A model generated the notes under the pieces. It was not told the DNA's origin and made no database searches. It saw nothing but the letters and a program-made list of their open reading frames with translations. A program made the translations under genes and the position numbers. Of a DNA stretch of 64,000 nucleotides, positions 24,713 through 33,793 are shown in pieces. This stretch comes from Achromobacter sp. ASV32 (lineage in GTDB: Bacteria; Pseudomonadota; Gammaproteobacteria; Burkholderiales; Burkholderiaceae_B). How positions within the stretch are numbered: position 1 is the first letter of the stretch; each line of letters opens with the position of its first letter. The stretch covers positions 1-64,000 of the forward strand of contig NZ_JAELTJ010000003.1 of assembly GCF_016428805.1 (NCBI RefSeq), read 5' to 3'.

Positions 24713-25054
24713 TTACTTGCTCATGGAATCCTTGCCCATGGAGTCCTTGCTCATGGAATCCTTGCTCATGCCGCCTTTGGACATGCCGTCCTTGGACATC
24801 GAATCCTTGGACATGCTGTCCTTGCCCATCGAGTCCTTCTTCATGCCGTCGTGGGACATGCCGCCCTTGGACATGCCGTCTTTCGACATCCCGTCCTTGG
24901 CCATGCCGTCCTTGGCCATGCCATCCTTGGACATGCTGCTGGCAGGCGCGCCATCCTTGGACATCGAATCGCGGCTCATGCTGTCGGCCGCATGGGCGGC
25001 GACGGCGCCGAAGGCCAGGCACAGGGCAAACGCGGTGGTGGTCAGTTGCTTCAT
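24713..25054 (-). CDS. Secreted methionine-rich pentapeptide (MxKDx) repeat protein
   Basis: Protein of 113 residues: a 22-residue signal peptide (KQLTTTAFALCLAFGAVAAHA) followed by about 90 residues made almost only of pentapeptides of the type M-S-K-D-S/G, with variants MAKDG, MSKGG, MSHDG, MKKDS and MGKDS. I count 17 Met in the mature part, one about every five residues, and no Cys. This is the MXKDX-repeat family. Methionine-rich periplasmic peptides of this type act as sacrificial scavengers of hypochlorous acid in Azospira, regenerated by a YedY-type reductase (family knowledge). Neighbouring molybdoenzyme, MsrA and MsrB support that role here (inference). AAGGAA precedes the ATG. Confidence 0.92.
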   Translation of the reverse strand: MKQLTTTAFALCLAFGAVAAHAADSMSRDSMSKDGAPASSMSKDGMAKDGMAKDGMSKDGMSKGGMSHDGMKKDSMGKDSMSKDSMSKDGMSKGGMSKDSMSKDSMGKDSMSK

Positions 25055-25108
25055 GATGAGTTCCTTTGGTGTGTCGTTGAGTGAAAACGCGAAAGAGCAG
25101 AAAGCCAC

Positions 25109-25900
25109 CTAGCTGCCGCCGAACCAGTTGTAGCCCTGGTCCTCCCAGTAACCGCCTGGGTAGGTGTTGGTGACGAAGATCGCCTGAATGTGCTTGGGGT
25201 TCTTGTAGCCAAGCTTGGTAGGCATCCGCAGCTTCATGGGAAAGCCGTACTCCGGCGGCAGGGTCTTGCCGTCGTAGGTCAGCGCCAGGATGGTCTGCGG
25301 ATGCAATGCGGTGGGCATGTCGATGCTGGTGTAGTAGTCGTCAGCGCATTTGAAGCCGACGTACTTGGCGGTCAGGTCGGCGCCGACGCGCTTCAGAAAG
25401 GTGGAGAAAGGCACGCCGCCCCATTTGCCGATGGCGCTCCAGCCTTCGACGCAGATGTGGCGGGTGACCTGGTCGATCTGGGCCATGGCGCGTAGTTCCT
25501 CCAGGCGCCAGCGGCGCTTGTCGGCGACCATGCCGGTGACTTCCAGGCGGAAGCTTTCCTCTTCCACGTGGCGCACCTCGTCGATGCCGTAATAGGCATT
25601 GAACGGAAAGGGGCGGGTAATCATGGACTCGGGGTAGGTGGGGGCGAGCTTGTTGGGGTCGAAGATCCAGCCCTGCACGCGGTCGTTGAAGCGCGAGACG
25701 GTGGTCAGCGCCTTTTCGACGTTCTCGTCATCGGACAGGGTGCAGCCGGACAGCATCGCCAGCCCGCCCAGGGTCAGGCTGCGGCGCAGGAAGGCGCGGC
25801 GCGAGGGGGCCTCGACCCGCTTGTCCAGGATCTTGACGGCTTCTTTGAGGATGGCCGGGCCGTCCAGGCCCAGCAGCGACAGGCGTCGTTTTGCGCTCAC
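25109..25900 (-). CDS. YedY/MsrP-like molybdopterin oxidoreductase, Tat-exported
   Basis: Molybdenum-cofactor enzyme of 263 residues of the sulfite-oxidase fold. A twin-arginine motif (SRRAFLRRSLTLGGLAML) at about residues 33-50 is followed by a lipobox-like LSGCTLS. The Mo-binding Cys is in RHICVEGWSAIGKWGG, and the C-terminal YGFPMKLRMPTKLGYKNPKH is conserved. The family includes MsrP, which reduces protein methionine sulfoxide in the periplasm with electrons from a membrane cytochrome. The Cys region differs from E. coli MsrP (CVEAWAMVVPW), so it may be a sister group. Coupled to a b-type cytochrome upstream and to the Met-rich protein downstream, it probably reduces that protein. Confidence 0.88.
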   Translation of the reverse strand: MSAKRRLSLLGLDGPAILKEAVKILDKRVEAPSRRAFLRRSLTLGGLAMLSGCTLSDDENVEKALTTVSRFNDRVQGWIFDPNKLAPTYPESMITRPFPFNAYYGIDEVRHVEEESFRLEVTGMVADKRRWRLEELRAMAQIDQVTRHICVEGWSAIGKWGGVPFSTFLKRVGADLTAKYVGFKCADDYYTSIDMPTALHPQTILALTYDGKTLPPEYGFPMKLRMPTKLGYKNPKHIQAIFVTNTYPGGYWEDQGYNWFGGS

Positions 25901-25910
25901 ACTAGGCTCC

Positions 25911-26645
25911 TTATTTGCCGCGAATCATGGCGATGAGGCTGCGCGGCACCAGGGCCACCATGGCCAGGTGAACCGCGACGAAGGCCACGAGCAGCGCCAT
26001 GGCGAAGAAATGGATGCGGCGTGCGAATTCGTAGCCACCCAGCAGGGTGCGCAGCAGGTCGAATTGCACGGATTTCCACAGCACCAGGCCGGACAGGACC
26101 AGCACGGTGATGTCGGCGATGACGAACAGGTAGGCCAGCCGCTGCACCTGGTTGTAATGGCGCGGGTCGGCGTGCGAGAGCTTGCCGCGCAGGGCGGCGC
26201 CCAGATCGGCCAGCACGCCGCGCGGGCCGACGGGGAAGAACTTGCGGGCCAGGCGGCCGGTCGTAAGATTCAGGCCCAGGTAGAGCAGGCCGTTGACCAA
26301 CAGCAGCCACATGCCGGCAAAATGCCATTGCAGGGCGCCGCCCAGCCAGCCGCCCAGCGTGGCGCCGTTGGGAAAGGTGAAATCAAACAGCGGCGAAGCG
26401 TTGTAGATGCGCCAGCCGCTGGTCACCATGATGATGACCGCCAGGGCGTTGAGCCAGTGCGTCACCCGCAGCCAGCCGGGGTGGATGGGGCCCTGGGAGG
26501 CCGGAGCGGAACCCGTGGTTCGCCGGGCCGGGGCCGGGGGGGCCGACGGGTTACCGGCAGGCGTGGCCTGGGCGGTCAGCCCGTGGGGCGGATTGCCCGC
26601 GAGCGACGCGTCGGCGGCAGGGGGGCGGTCACTGATGGCGGCCAT
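25911..26645 (-). CDS. Cytochrome b561/Ni-Fe hydrogenase-type membrane cytochrome, electron donor to the molybdoenzyme
   Basis: Membrane protein of about 244 residues. A Pro/Ala-rich N-terminal tail (about 60 residues, disordered) precedes four helices; His residues in VTHWLNALAVIIMV, LQWHFAGMWLLL, RIHFFAMALLVAFVAVHLAM are candidate heme-b ligands. It belongs to the cytochrome b (Ni/Fe-hydrogenase/thiosulfate-reductase-like) family rather than MsrQ/YedZ itself but holds the same position. The ATG at 26645 has a strong GAGGAG eight bases upstream; an ATG at 26687 is possible. Ten bases separate it from the molybdoenzyme gene. Confidence 0.85.
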   Translation of the reverse strand: MAAISDRPPAADASLAGNPPHGLTAQATPAGNPSAPPAPARRTTGSAPASQGPIHPGWLRVTHWLNALAVIIMVTSGWRIYNASPLFDFTFPNGATLGGWLGGALQWHFAGMWLLLVNGLLYLGLNLTTGRLARKFFPVGPRGVLADLGAALRGKLSHADPRHYNQVQRLAYLFVIADITVLVLSGLVLWKSVQFDLLRTLLGGYEFARRIHFFAMALLVAFVAVHLAMVALVPRSLIAMIRGK

Positions 26646-26720
26646 TTGGGGGCTCCTCGGGGAGGCGTTCGTTGTCGTTGGAGCCATTCTTCCCCGGGGC
26701 CGGTATCCAAGTCCTCACGC

Positions 26721-26744
26721 AAACTTAAAATAAATGTGAAACTT
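26721..26744. promoter_or_regulatory. Possible response-regulator repeats in the divergent promoter
   Basis: AAACTT occurs at 26721-26726 and 26739-26744 in the AT-rich stretch between the cytochrome gene and the divergent response regulator. OmpR-type regulators bind tandem repeats, so it is a candidate site, but the 18-bp spacing is not a typical helical phase. Confidence 0.25.
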
Positions 26745-26850
26745 GCCCGCCCTGGATTGGCGACAATAGCGATGCCGTCGCAAGCTTTGCCGCTTGGCGC
26801 CCGGCGTTTTCCGCGGCAACCCCGCCGTGTAACCCACCCGAGCCTTTCCC

Positions 26851-27582
26851 ATGGATACGCCCCGCCGCGTCCTGATCGTCGAAGATGACGCCCATATCGC
26901 CGAATTGCTGCGCCTGCACCTGCGCGACGAAGGCTATGCGGTCGAGCACGCGGCCGACGGCAACGAAGGCATGCGCCGCCTGGAAGAGGGCGACTGGGAC
27001 GCCCTGGTGCTGGACCTGATGCTGCCGGGCATCGACGGCCTGGAAATCTGCAAGCGGGCCCGCGCCATGGCGCGCTATACGCCCATCATCATCACCAGCG
27101 CGCGGTCCAGCGAGGTGCATCGCATCCTGGGGCTGGAACTGGGCGCCGACGATTACCTGGCCAAGCCGTTTTCCATGCTGGAACTGGTGGCGAGGGTGCG
27201 GGCGCTGCTGCGCCGCACGGATGCGCTGGAGCGCAATGCCCGCATCGATGCGGGCAGCTTGCGCCAGTACGGCGTGGCAATCGACCCGGTCGCGCGCACG
27301 GCGTCGGTGGACGACCGGCGGCTGGAATTGACGCCGCGAGAGTTCGACCTGCTGCATTTCTTTGCGCGCCACCCGGACAAGGTGTTTTCGCGGCTGGACC
27401 TGCTGAACCATGTTTGGGGCTACCAGCACGAAGGCTACGAGCACACGGTCAATACCCACATCAACCGGCTGCGCACCAAGATCGAGACCGATCCCTCCAA
27501 TCCCCAGCGCATCCTGACGGTCTGGGGCCGCGGCTATAAGTTCGCGGCGGGCCCGGCCTCGCCAACGGAATCCGCATCATGA
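26851..27582 (+). CDS. OmpR-family response regulator
   Basis: Protein of 243 residues with a receiver domain (about 7-120; acidic pocket EDD, phospho-acceptor Asp55 in LVLDLMLPG, Lys in DDYLAKPF) and a winged-helix DNA-binding domain (ELTPREFDLLHFFARHPDKV, TVNTHINRLRTKIE, TVWGRGYKF). It is divergent from the msr operon with a shared promoter region and overlaps the kinase gene by ATGA. Control of the periplasmic methionine-repair genes is the simplest reading (inference). Confidence 0.95.
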   Translation: MDTPRRVLIVEDDAHIAELLRLHLRDEGYAVEHAADGNEGMRRLEEGDWDALVLDLMLPGIDGLEICKRARAMARYTPIIITSARSSEVHRILGLELGADDYLAKPFSMLELVARVRALLRRTDALERNARIDAGSLRQYGVAIDPVARTASVDDRRLELTPREFDLLHFFARHPDKVFSRLDLLNHVWGYQHEGYEHTVNTHINRLRTKIETDPSNPQRILTVWGRGYKFAAGPASPTESAS

Positions 27583-29051
27583 AGCGCCTGACCCTGACCC
27601 AACGCCTGTCCGGCGTGTTCGCGCTGCTGCTGTTGGCATGCTGCGGTGCGTCGGCGTGGTTCCAGATCGCGGCCAATGTGCGCTACGAGCAGGAAGTGGT
27701 GCAGCGGCTGTCCAGCGGCCTGGCGCAGCACATCGCCGGTACCAACGAGTTGATGGACGCGAACGGGTGGAAGCCGGACGCGGTGCGCTCGTTGTTCAGC
27801 ATGCTGATGGCGGTGAACCCGTCGGTGGAGGTGTACCTGCTGTCCAACGACGGCCGTATCGTGGGCGACGCGGCGCCGCCGGGGCAGATCAAGCGCGAAC
27901 GGGTGGATCTGGCGCCGGTGCGGCGTTTCCTGGCCGGCGAGGCGCTGCCGATCGAAGGCGATGATCCGCGCCACCTGGACACGGCCAAGGTGTTCTCGGC
28001 CGCGCCGGTGCGGGTGGGAGGGCAGGACAAGGGGTATGTCTACGTGGTGCTGCAAGGGCAGGCGCATGACGCGTTGGCCATGGCGGTGTCGCGCAGTTCG
28101 GTGCTGCGCACGACGTTGTGGTCGATCGCGTTGGTGGCGCTGCTCGGCCTGGTGGCCGGCCTGGCCGCGTTCGGGCTGATCACACGGCCGCTGCGCGGGT
28201 TGACGCGGGCCGTGCGTGATTTCGACGGCGACGATGGGCGCGCGCTGGCGGCGTTGGAAAAGCCGGCCGATGCCACCGAGACGAGCGGCGACGAGATTTC
28301 GCTGTTGCGCCGCAGTTTTGTGCAGATGGGCCGGCGCATTTCCGAGCAATGGCGTGAACTGACGCGCCAGGACCAGCAGCGCCGTGATCTGGTGGCCAAT
28401 ATCTCGCACGATCTGCGCACACCGCTGACGTCGCTGCACGGGTATCTGGAAACGCTGCGGATGAAGGACGAAACCCTGAACGCGGCCGAACGCCGCCGCT
28501 ATCTGGATATCGCACTGGCGCAAAGCCGCAAGGTGGGCCGGCTGGCGCAGGAACTGTTTGAACTGGCACGGCTGGAGTCGGGGCTGGTGCGGCTGGAACC
28601 GGAGACGTTCTCGCTGCCCGAGCTGGCGCAGGACGTGATCCAGAAGTTCGAGCTGGCGGCCGAAGCGCGCCAGCAGCGGCTGACCACGGCCATTGCCCAT
28701 GAACTGCCGCCGGTGCGGGCGGACCTGGGCATGATCGAGCGGGTGCTGACCAATCTGCTGGACAACGCCATCCGCCATAGCGCGCCAGGCGGGCAGATTG
28801 AACTGAGCCTGGGGCAGGCGCGAGAGGGGGTGCAGGTGCGCGTCAGCGACAGCGGCGCCGGGATTCCCGAGGCGCTGCGCGCCGGGTTGTTCACCCGCGC
28901 GTCCGTGCTGGCCAATGGCCCGCGCGACAGCGGCGGGCTGGGCCTGGTGATCGTGCATCGCATCCTGCAACTGCACCACAGCGATATCCGCCTGGTGGAG
29001 CGGCCCGAGCCGGGCGCCGTGTTTGAATTCAATCTGCCGGCGGCGCGTTAG
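27579..29051 (+). CDS. HAMP-type sensor histidine kinase
   Basis: Membrane kinase of 490 residues. Helices at about 10-30 and 179-200 flank a periplasmic region; a HAMP domain follows (TRPLRGLTRAVRDFDGDD), then the phospho-acceptor box DLVANISHDLRTPLTSLHGY with His277. The ATPase domain has VLTNLLDNAIRHSAPGG and SDSGAGIPE. It overlaps the response regulator and is the last gene of the pair. Its periplasmic domain (PSVEVYLLSNDGRIVGDAAP) is a weak PAS/Cache-like fold; the signal is unknown, with periplasmic oxidation a candidate from context. Confidence 0.94.
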   Translation: MKRLTLTQRLSGVFALLLLACCGASAWFQIAANVRYEQEVVQRLSSGLAQHIAGTNELMDANGWKPDAVRSLFSMLMAVNPSVEVYLLSNDGRIVGDAAPPGQIKRERVDLAPVRRFLAGEALPIEGDDPRHLDTAKVFSAAPVRVGGQDKGYVYVVLQGQAHDALAMAVSRSSVLRTTLWSIALVALLGLVAGLAAFGLITRPLRGLTRAVRDFDGDDGRALAALEKPADATETSGDEISLLRRSFVQMGRRISEQWRELTRQDQQRRDLVANISHDLRTPLTSLHGYLETLRMKDETLNAAERRRYLDIALAQSRKVGRLAQELFELARLESGLVRLEPETFSLPELAQDVIQKFELAAEARQQRLTTAIAHELPPVRADLGMIERVLTNLLDNAIRHSAPGGQIELSLGQAREGVQVRVSDSGAGIPEALRAGLFTRASVLANGPRDSGGLGLVIVHRILQLHHSDIRLVERPEPGAVFEFNLPAAR

Positions 29052-29077
29052 CGGCTGAAGGGGGCAGGTCTGGACCG

Positions 29078-29095
29078 GCGGCGCGCAGGCGCCGC
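29078..29095. terminator. GC hairpin between convergent genes
   Basis: GCGGCGC and GCGCCGC pair perfectly (7 bp) around a GCAG loop, between the convergent kinase and nitronate monooxygenase stops. No T-run. Confidence 0.45.
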
Positions 29096-29134
29096 ACGAC
29101 GCCTGGTGTGGCGCCCGCCCGCGCCCGCCGGCCG

Positions 29135-30292
29135 CTACGCCGCCGCCGGCATCCTGCCGTTCAGCAGGTAATCCATCAATTCCCGCACGCTGCGCATCGC
29201 ATCGCCAAACGGCAGCTTGGACGCCCCGCGGAAGAACAGGCCACGGTTGATGTCACCGCGCATGGCGGCAGCCAGCTTCAGGTCGATGCAGAACTGGCCG
29301 AAGCGCGAGATCCCGTCGCGGATGCCGCATTGGGTCAGGCAGTCCATGCGCTGGCTGCAGCGGCGCGGATCGCACCGGGCACCGGCCTGCAGCGTCTTTT
29401 CCTGGCGCAGATATCGGGTCAGCCACGGCGTGGCCACCGCCCGGGCGGGCAGGCCGGCCACGCTGGTGAATTCGGCCAGTTTGGCGGGGTCGGCGTCCAT
29501 CAGGACGCGTTTGAAGTTCTCGTGCGCGTCGCCTTCCTGCGTGACAGCGAAGGCGGTGCCCAACTGCACGGCATCGGCGCCATTGGCCAGCCAGTGCCGC
29601 ACCTGCTCGTGGCTGCCCACGCCGCCGGCGACGATCAGGCGGGGCGCGTCGCTGCCCAGTTGCAGGTCCTGGAACAACTGGTGGCATTCGCCCAGCACGC
29701 GCTGGAAGTCAAAGCGTTCGTCGTGGATGTCGTCCAGGCGCGCGGCGCCCAGGTGGCCGCCGGCGTAGCCGGGGTGTTCGATGACCACGGCATCGGCCAT
29801 GCGGCCTTTTTTCATCCATTTTTTCAGCACGGCGGCCACGCCACGCGCTTCCGACAGAATCGGGATCAGCGCGACCTTGGGGTAGCCGGCGGTCATGTCG
29901 GGCAGGTCCAGGGGCAGGCCGGCGCCCATGACGATGGCTTGGGCGCCGCTTTCGCAGGCCTGGCGCACCAGGGCGGGGTGGTCGCGCACGGCCTTCATGA
30001 CGTTCACGGCCACCAGGCCGCGGCCCTGGGCCGCGGCCAGCGCGGCGCGGACTTCGCGGTCCAGCGCGATGCGGTTGGCGCTGTCGATGCGCTCGCGATC
30101 ACGGCAGTGCTCGGTCTGTGCGACCAGATCGGGGTGGTGATGGCGCAAGTCCACACTGGCGATGGTGCCGACCGCGTTCTGGCTGGCGACGGCGCCGGCC
30201 AGGCGGTGAGCGGACACCCCCACGCCCATGCCGCCCTGGACGATGGGCAGCAATTCGCGGCCAGCGAGGGAAAGTGATTGGAACCACGTCAT
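29135..30292 (-). CDS. Nitronate monooxygenase (2-nitropropane dioxygenase family)
   Basis: FMN enzyme of 385 residues that oxidises alkyl nitronates or related compounds. Motifs: PIVQGGMGVGVSAHRLAGAV near the N-terminus, GLPLDLPDM, DAVVIEHPGYAGGHLG, RLIVAGGVGSHEQVRHWLANGADAVQLGTAFAV. The C-terminal extension has a Cys-containing segment (CDPRRCSQRMDCLTQCGI), which could bind an Fe-S cluster and is typical of the longer members. ATG 30292 is chosen from the AAGG eight bases upstream and the standard start MTWFQSLSLAG. No partner gene. It may serve to detoxify nitro compounds such as propionate-3-nitronate (family knowledge). Confidence 0.9.
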   Translation of the reverse strand: MTWFQSLSLAGRELLPIVQGGMGVGVSAHRLAGAVASQNAVGTIASVDLRHHHPDLVAQTEHCRDRERIDSANRIALDREVRAALAAAQGRGLVAVNVMKAVRDHPALVRQACESGAQAIVMGAGLPLDLPDMTAGYPKVALIPILSEARGVAAVLKKWMKKGRMADAVVIEHPGYAGGHLGAARLDDIHDERFDFQRVLGECHQLFQDLQLGSDAPRLIVAGGVGSHEQVRHWLANGADAVQLGTAFAVTQEGDAHENFKRVLMDADPAKLAEFTSVAGLPARAVATPWLTRYLRQEKTLQAGARCDPRRCSQRMDCLTQCGIRDGISRFGQFCIDLKLAAAMRGDINRGLFFRGASKLPFGDAMRSVRELMDYLLNGRMPAAA

Positions 30293-30379
30293 GAACAAGC
30301 CTTTCAGAGGAACAGTGGTTCCGAGGCTAGAGCAAGGCATGACGCGCCGCTTTGCGCGGGATCAAGCGGGCCGGGGATA

Positions 30380-30405
30380 CAGGCGGAGCGCGTCGGCTCC
30401 GCCTG
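30380..30405 (-). terminator. Strong hairpin after the tripartite transporter genes
   Basis: CAGGCGGAGC and GCTCCGCCTG form a perfect 10-bp stem with a 6-base loop, 14 bp beyond the stop of the TctA-like gene on the minus strand. Likely terminator of the HMG-CoA reductase-transporter operon. Confidence 0.65.
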
Positions 30406-30418
30406 CATGGGCCGCGCG

Positions 30419-31807
30419 CTACGCCACCAGCTTGACCAGCGCCGGCACCGTCAGCACGGCGGTGTAGTAGCCCATGAACTGCACGCCGGTGTTAAAGCCG
30501 AACAGGCGCGACAGCAGGCCGCCGAACAGCCCCATGGTCAGAATCACCAGCAGACCGAGGAACTGGCCTTCCCACACACTGATCACGATGATCAGGCCGA
30601 CGAAAGTGGCGATGATCGCTTCATGGCTGACCTTGCGCGACACGAACAGCGCGGCGCGGCGCGCGAAGTTCATGGCGAAGGGGTAGGACACCACGGCGGC
30701 CAGCAGCACCGCCAGCATGCCGTAACCCAGGAATTCCCAATGGTTCAACAGGTTGTGCAGGTTGTGGGTTTCGCCGGTGGCCGCGTCCACCGTGAAGCGG
30801 GGCGGGGCGTTGAACAGCGGTGCGGCCGGGCCGGCGGCGACCGGGCTCAGCGGCAGGCCGAAGGCGATCAGCGGAATCAGGGCCTCGGCGATGTAGGTGG
30901 CCTCGGTGACGCCGTTGCGCGCGCTGAGCACGGTGGTCAGGCGATGGTAGGCGTGCTTGACGCGTGAGCCGACCAGTTCGCCCAGCACCACCGTCATCGC
31001 GACCGGACTGAACACGAAGGTGGCGCTGGAAATCGTGGCCGTGGCCAGCGTCCAGCGGGTCTGGATGCGGTCCATGACCTTGAGCGGGTTGGGAAAGTAA
31101 CCCGACCAGCCCTTGACGTCCGGCGCCAGCGAGAACGTGCGTACCTTGTCGCGCATCATCCTGGCGCGCCCCTGCGGCGCGATCACGGTGAACAGGTCCG
31201 CGATCAGCGGGCCGATGGCGATGCCCAGGAAGTAGCTGATGCTGAGCTTGACGCCGTACTTGGCGGTCAGGCTTTGCAAGGCCACGATCACCACCACGAA
31301 GGGCACCAGCAACGCCACGGCGGCCCAGCGGCCGGCCGAGAAGTAGGCGATCAGCACGGCGGCGGCCAGGAAGATCCACGGCGCGGATTTGGTGATGGCG
31401 CCGCCGAACGGCGCCAGCAGCACGGCGAACAGCACCGCCAGCGGCACGGCCACAAAGGCCGCCACGATGGCGCCGGACACCATCTTGCGCAACGCGATGT
31501 GCGGCACGCCCAGCTTGCGCAGCATGTTGGCGTCCTGCAGCAACGGGGTGGCCAGCGTATCGCCGGGAATGCCCAGGAGCGCGGTAGGCACGGCATGGGT
31601 CATGTGCTTGGCGACCGCGCCGGCCAGGAAAAAGGTGAACACGCCGGCCGGCGGCACGCCCAGCAGCACGACCAGCAGCGTCAACGGCGCCAGCGTGGTG
31701 GTTTCGTCGGTGCCGGACACCAGGCCGATGGCGGCGAACACCACGGCGCCCAATAGGCCCATGGCCGCGGCCACCATGATCTGTTCAAGCAGTGCGGGGT
31801 CGCTCAT
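30419..31807 (-). CDS. TctA-family tripartite transporter large permease
   Basis: Membrane permease of 462 residues, about a dozen helices. TctA features: AIGLVSGTDETTTLAPLTLL near the N-terminus, AVPTALLGIPGDTLATPLL, AYFSAGRWAAVALLVPF, IGPLIADLFTVIAPQGRARM. The TctA family transports carboxylates together with a TctB and a periplasmic TctC protein. The start at 31807 overlaps the small membrane protein gene (ATGA). No TctC is directly attached; the Bug protein at 40599 is too distant to assign. Since the operon starts with HMG-CoA reductase, the substrate is probably mevalonate or a related acid (inference). Confidence 0.88.
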   Translation of the reverse strand: MSDPALLEQIMVAAAMGLLGAVVFAAIGLVSGTDETTTLAPLTLLVVLLGVPPAGVFTFFLAGAVAKHMTHAVPTALLGIPGDTLATPLLQDANMLRKLGVPHIALRKMVSGAIVAAFVAVPLAVLFAVLLAPFGGAITKSAPWIFLAAAVLIAYFSAGRWAAVALLVPFVVVIVALQSLTAKYGVKLSISYFLGIAIGPLIADLFTVIAPQGRARMMRDKVRTFSLAPDVKGWSGYFPNPLKVMDRIQTRWTLATATISSATFVFSPVAMTVVLGELVGSRVKHAYHRLTTVLSARNGVTEATYIAEALIPLIAFGLPLSPVAAGPAAPLFNAPPRFTVDAATGETHNLHNLLNHWEFLGYGMLAVLLAAVVSYPFAMNFARRAALFVSRKVSHEAIIATFVGLIIVISVWEGQFLGLLVILTMGLFGGLLSRLFGFNTGVQFMGYYTAVLTVPALVKLVA

Positions 31808-32274
31808 GCCAGCACCTCTTTGGCTGCGCCTTGCGGCAGGCTGGGGGAGACCGTGGCGGCGGGCGCGGCGAACAGCTCGTACAGGTCCAGTGCTTTCAGT
31901 TCCTCGACCACCGCGGGCGGCAGGTCGGCCAGCGTGCCCAGGCCGCCGGGCTGCGCGGCCAGTTCGGCCAGCACCTCGGCGCGCCAGGCCGGATCGTGCG
32001 AGGCGCTGTGTTCGAGCACTTCTCGCTTGGGCGGGAACAGGCGGGCGCAGATCACGCCCGCCAGCACGCAGCCGGCCAGACCCGCCAGCATCGCGTAGGC
32101 ATGCGCCAGCTCGGGCGAGGCCACGCGGCTGCGCAGCCAGCCGCTGGCGGCATAAAAGCCCGCCACGCTGACGCCGATGCCGATGACGATCGCCCACGCC
32201 AGATGGCGCAGATCGACCGTGTCGTTCCATACTTCGGCCAAGCGTCCGGCGGACGCCTTGCTGTCTCTATCCAT
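31804..32274 (-). CDS. Small membrane partner of the TctA-like permease
   Basis: Protein of 156 residues with two transmembrane helices (about 25-45 and 58-80), a conserved-looking ARLFPPKREVLEHSASHDPA segment and an acidic, Ala/Leu-rich cytosolic tail. It occupies the usual place of TctB but is not a clear TctB match, which normally has four helices. AAGGAGA precedes the ATG. Translation is coupled to the permease downstream. It probably completes the transporter complex (inference). Confidence 0.7.
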   Translation of the reverse strand: MDRDSKASAGRLAEVWNDTVDLRHLAWAIVIGIGVSVAGFYAASGWLRSRVASPELAHAYAMLAGLAGCVLAGVICARLFPPKREVLEHSASHDPAWRAEVLAELAAQPGGLGTLADLPPAVVEELKALDLYELFAAPAATVSPSLPQGAAKEVLA

Positions 32275-32372
32275 GTCTGTCTCCTTGATGGACGGGCGGC
32301 GCGGAGTGTCCCCAACGCCGCCTCTGTTCTTGTGCGGCCAGGCGGATGAATCCGCCCGCCGTGGCCTGGCGC

Positions 32373-33662
<1,290 letters not shown>

Positions 33663-33703
33663 GGCATGTCTCCATATAAGAATCTGGTGGCGGGATTCTA
33701 GGT

Positions 33704-33747
33704 AAACTGTACCGGCATTCAGAGGTACAGTTTGGACAAACAGTACC
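33704..33747. promoter_or_regulatory. MocR-type operator with three 10-bp repeats
   Basis: AAACTGTACC (33704-33713) and its inverted copy GGTACAGTTT (33724-33733) have a 10-base spacer. A third copy in the first orientation, AAACAGTACC (33738-33747), starts 34 bp from the first. It lies between mvaA and the divergent MocR gene. MocR regulators commonly bind such direct/inverted repeat sets around promoters (family knowledge). Confidence 0.75.
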
Positions 33748-33793
33748 ATCGCACTGCACCAATTCTGGCCTTCCCCGAGCAGGAATCCACCCC

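Noticed and set aside
24713-25000. Short tandem repeats suggestive of a CRISPR array
   Set aside because: The 15-bp periodicity encodes pentapeptides in one continuous frame after a signal peptide; there are no unique spacers and no cas genes.
31804-32274. Calling the small transporter protein TctB
   Set aside because: It has two helices and an extended acidic tail instead of the four-helix TctB pattern, so only a positional analogy is supported.
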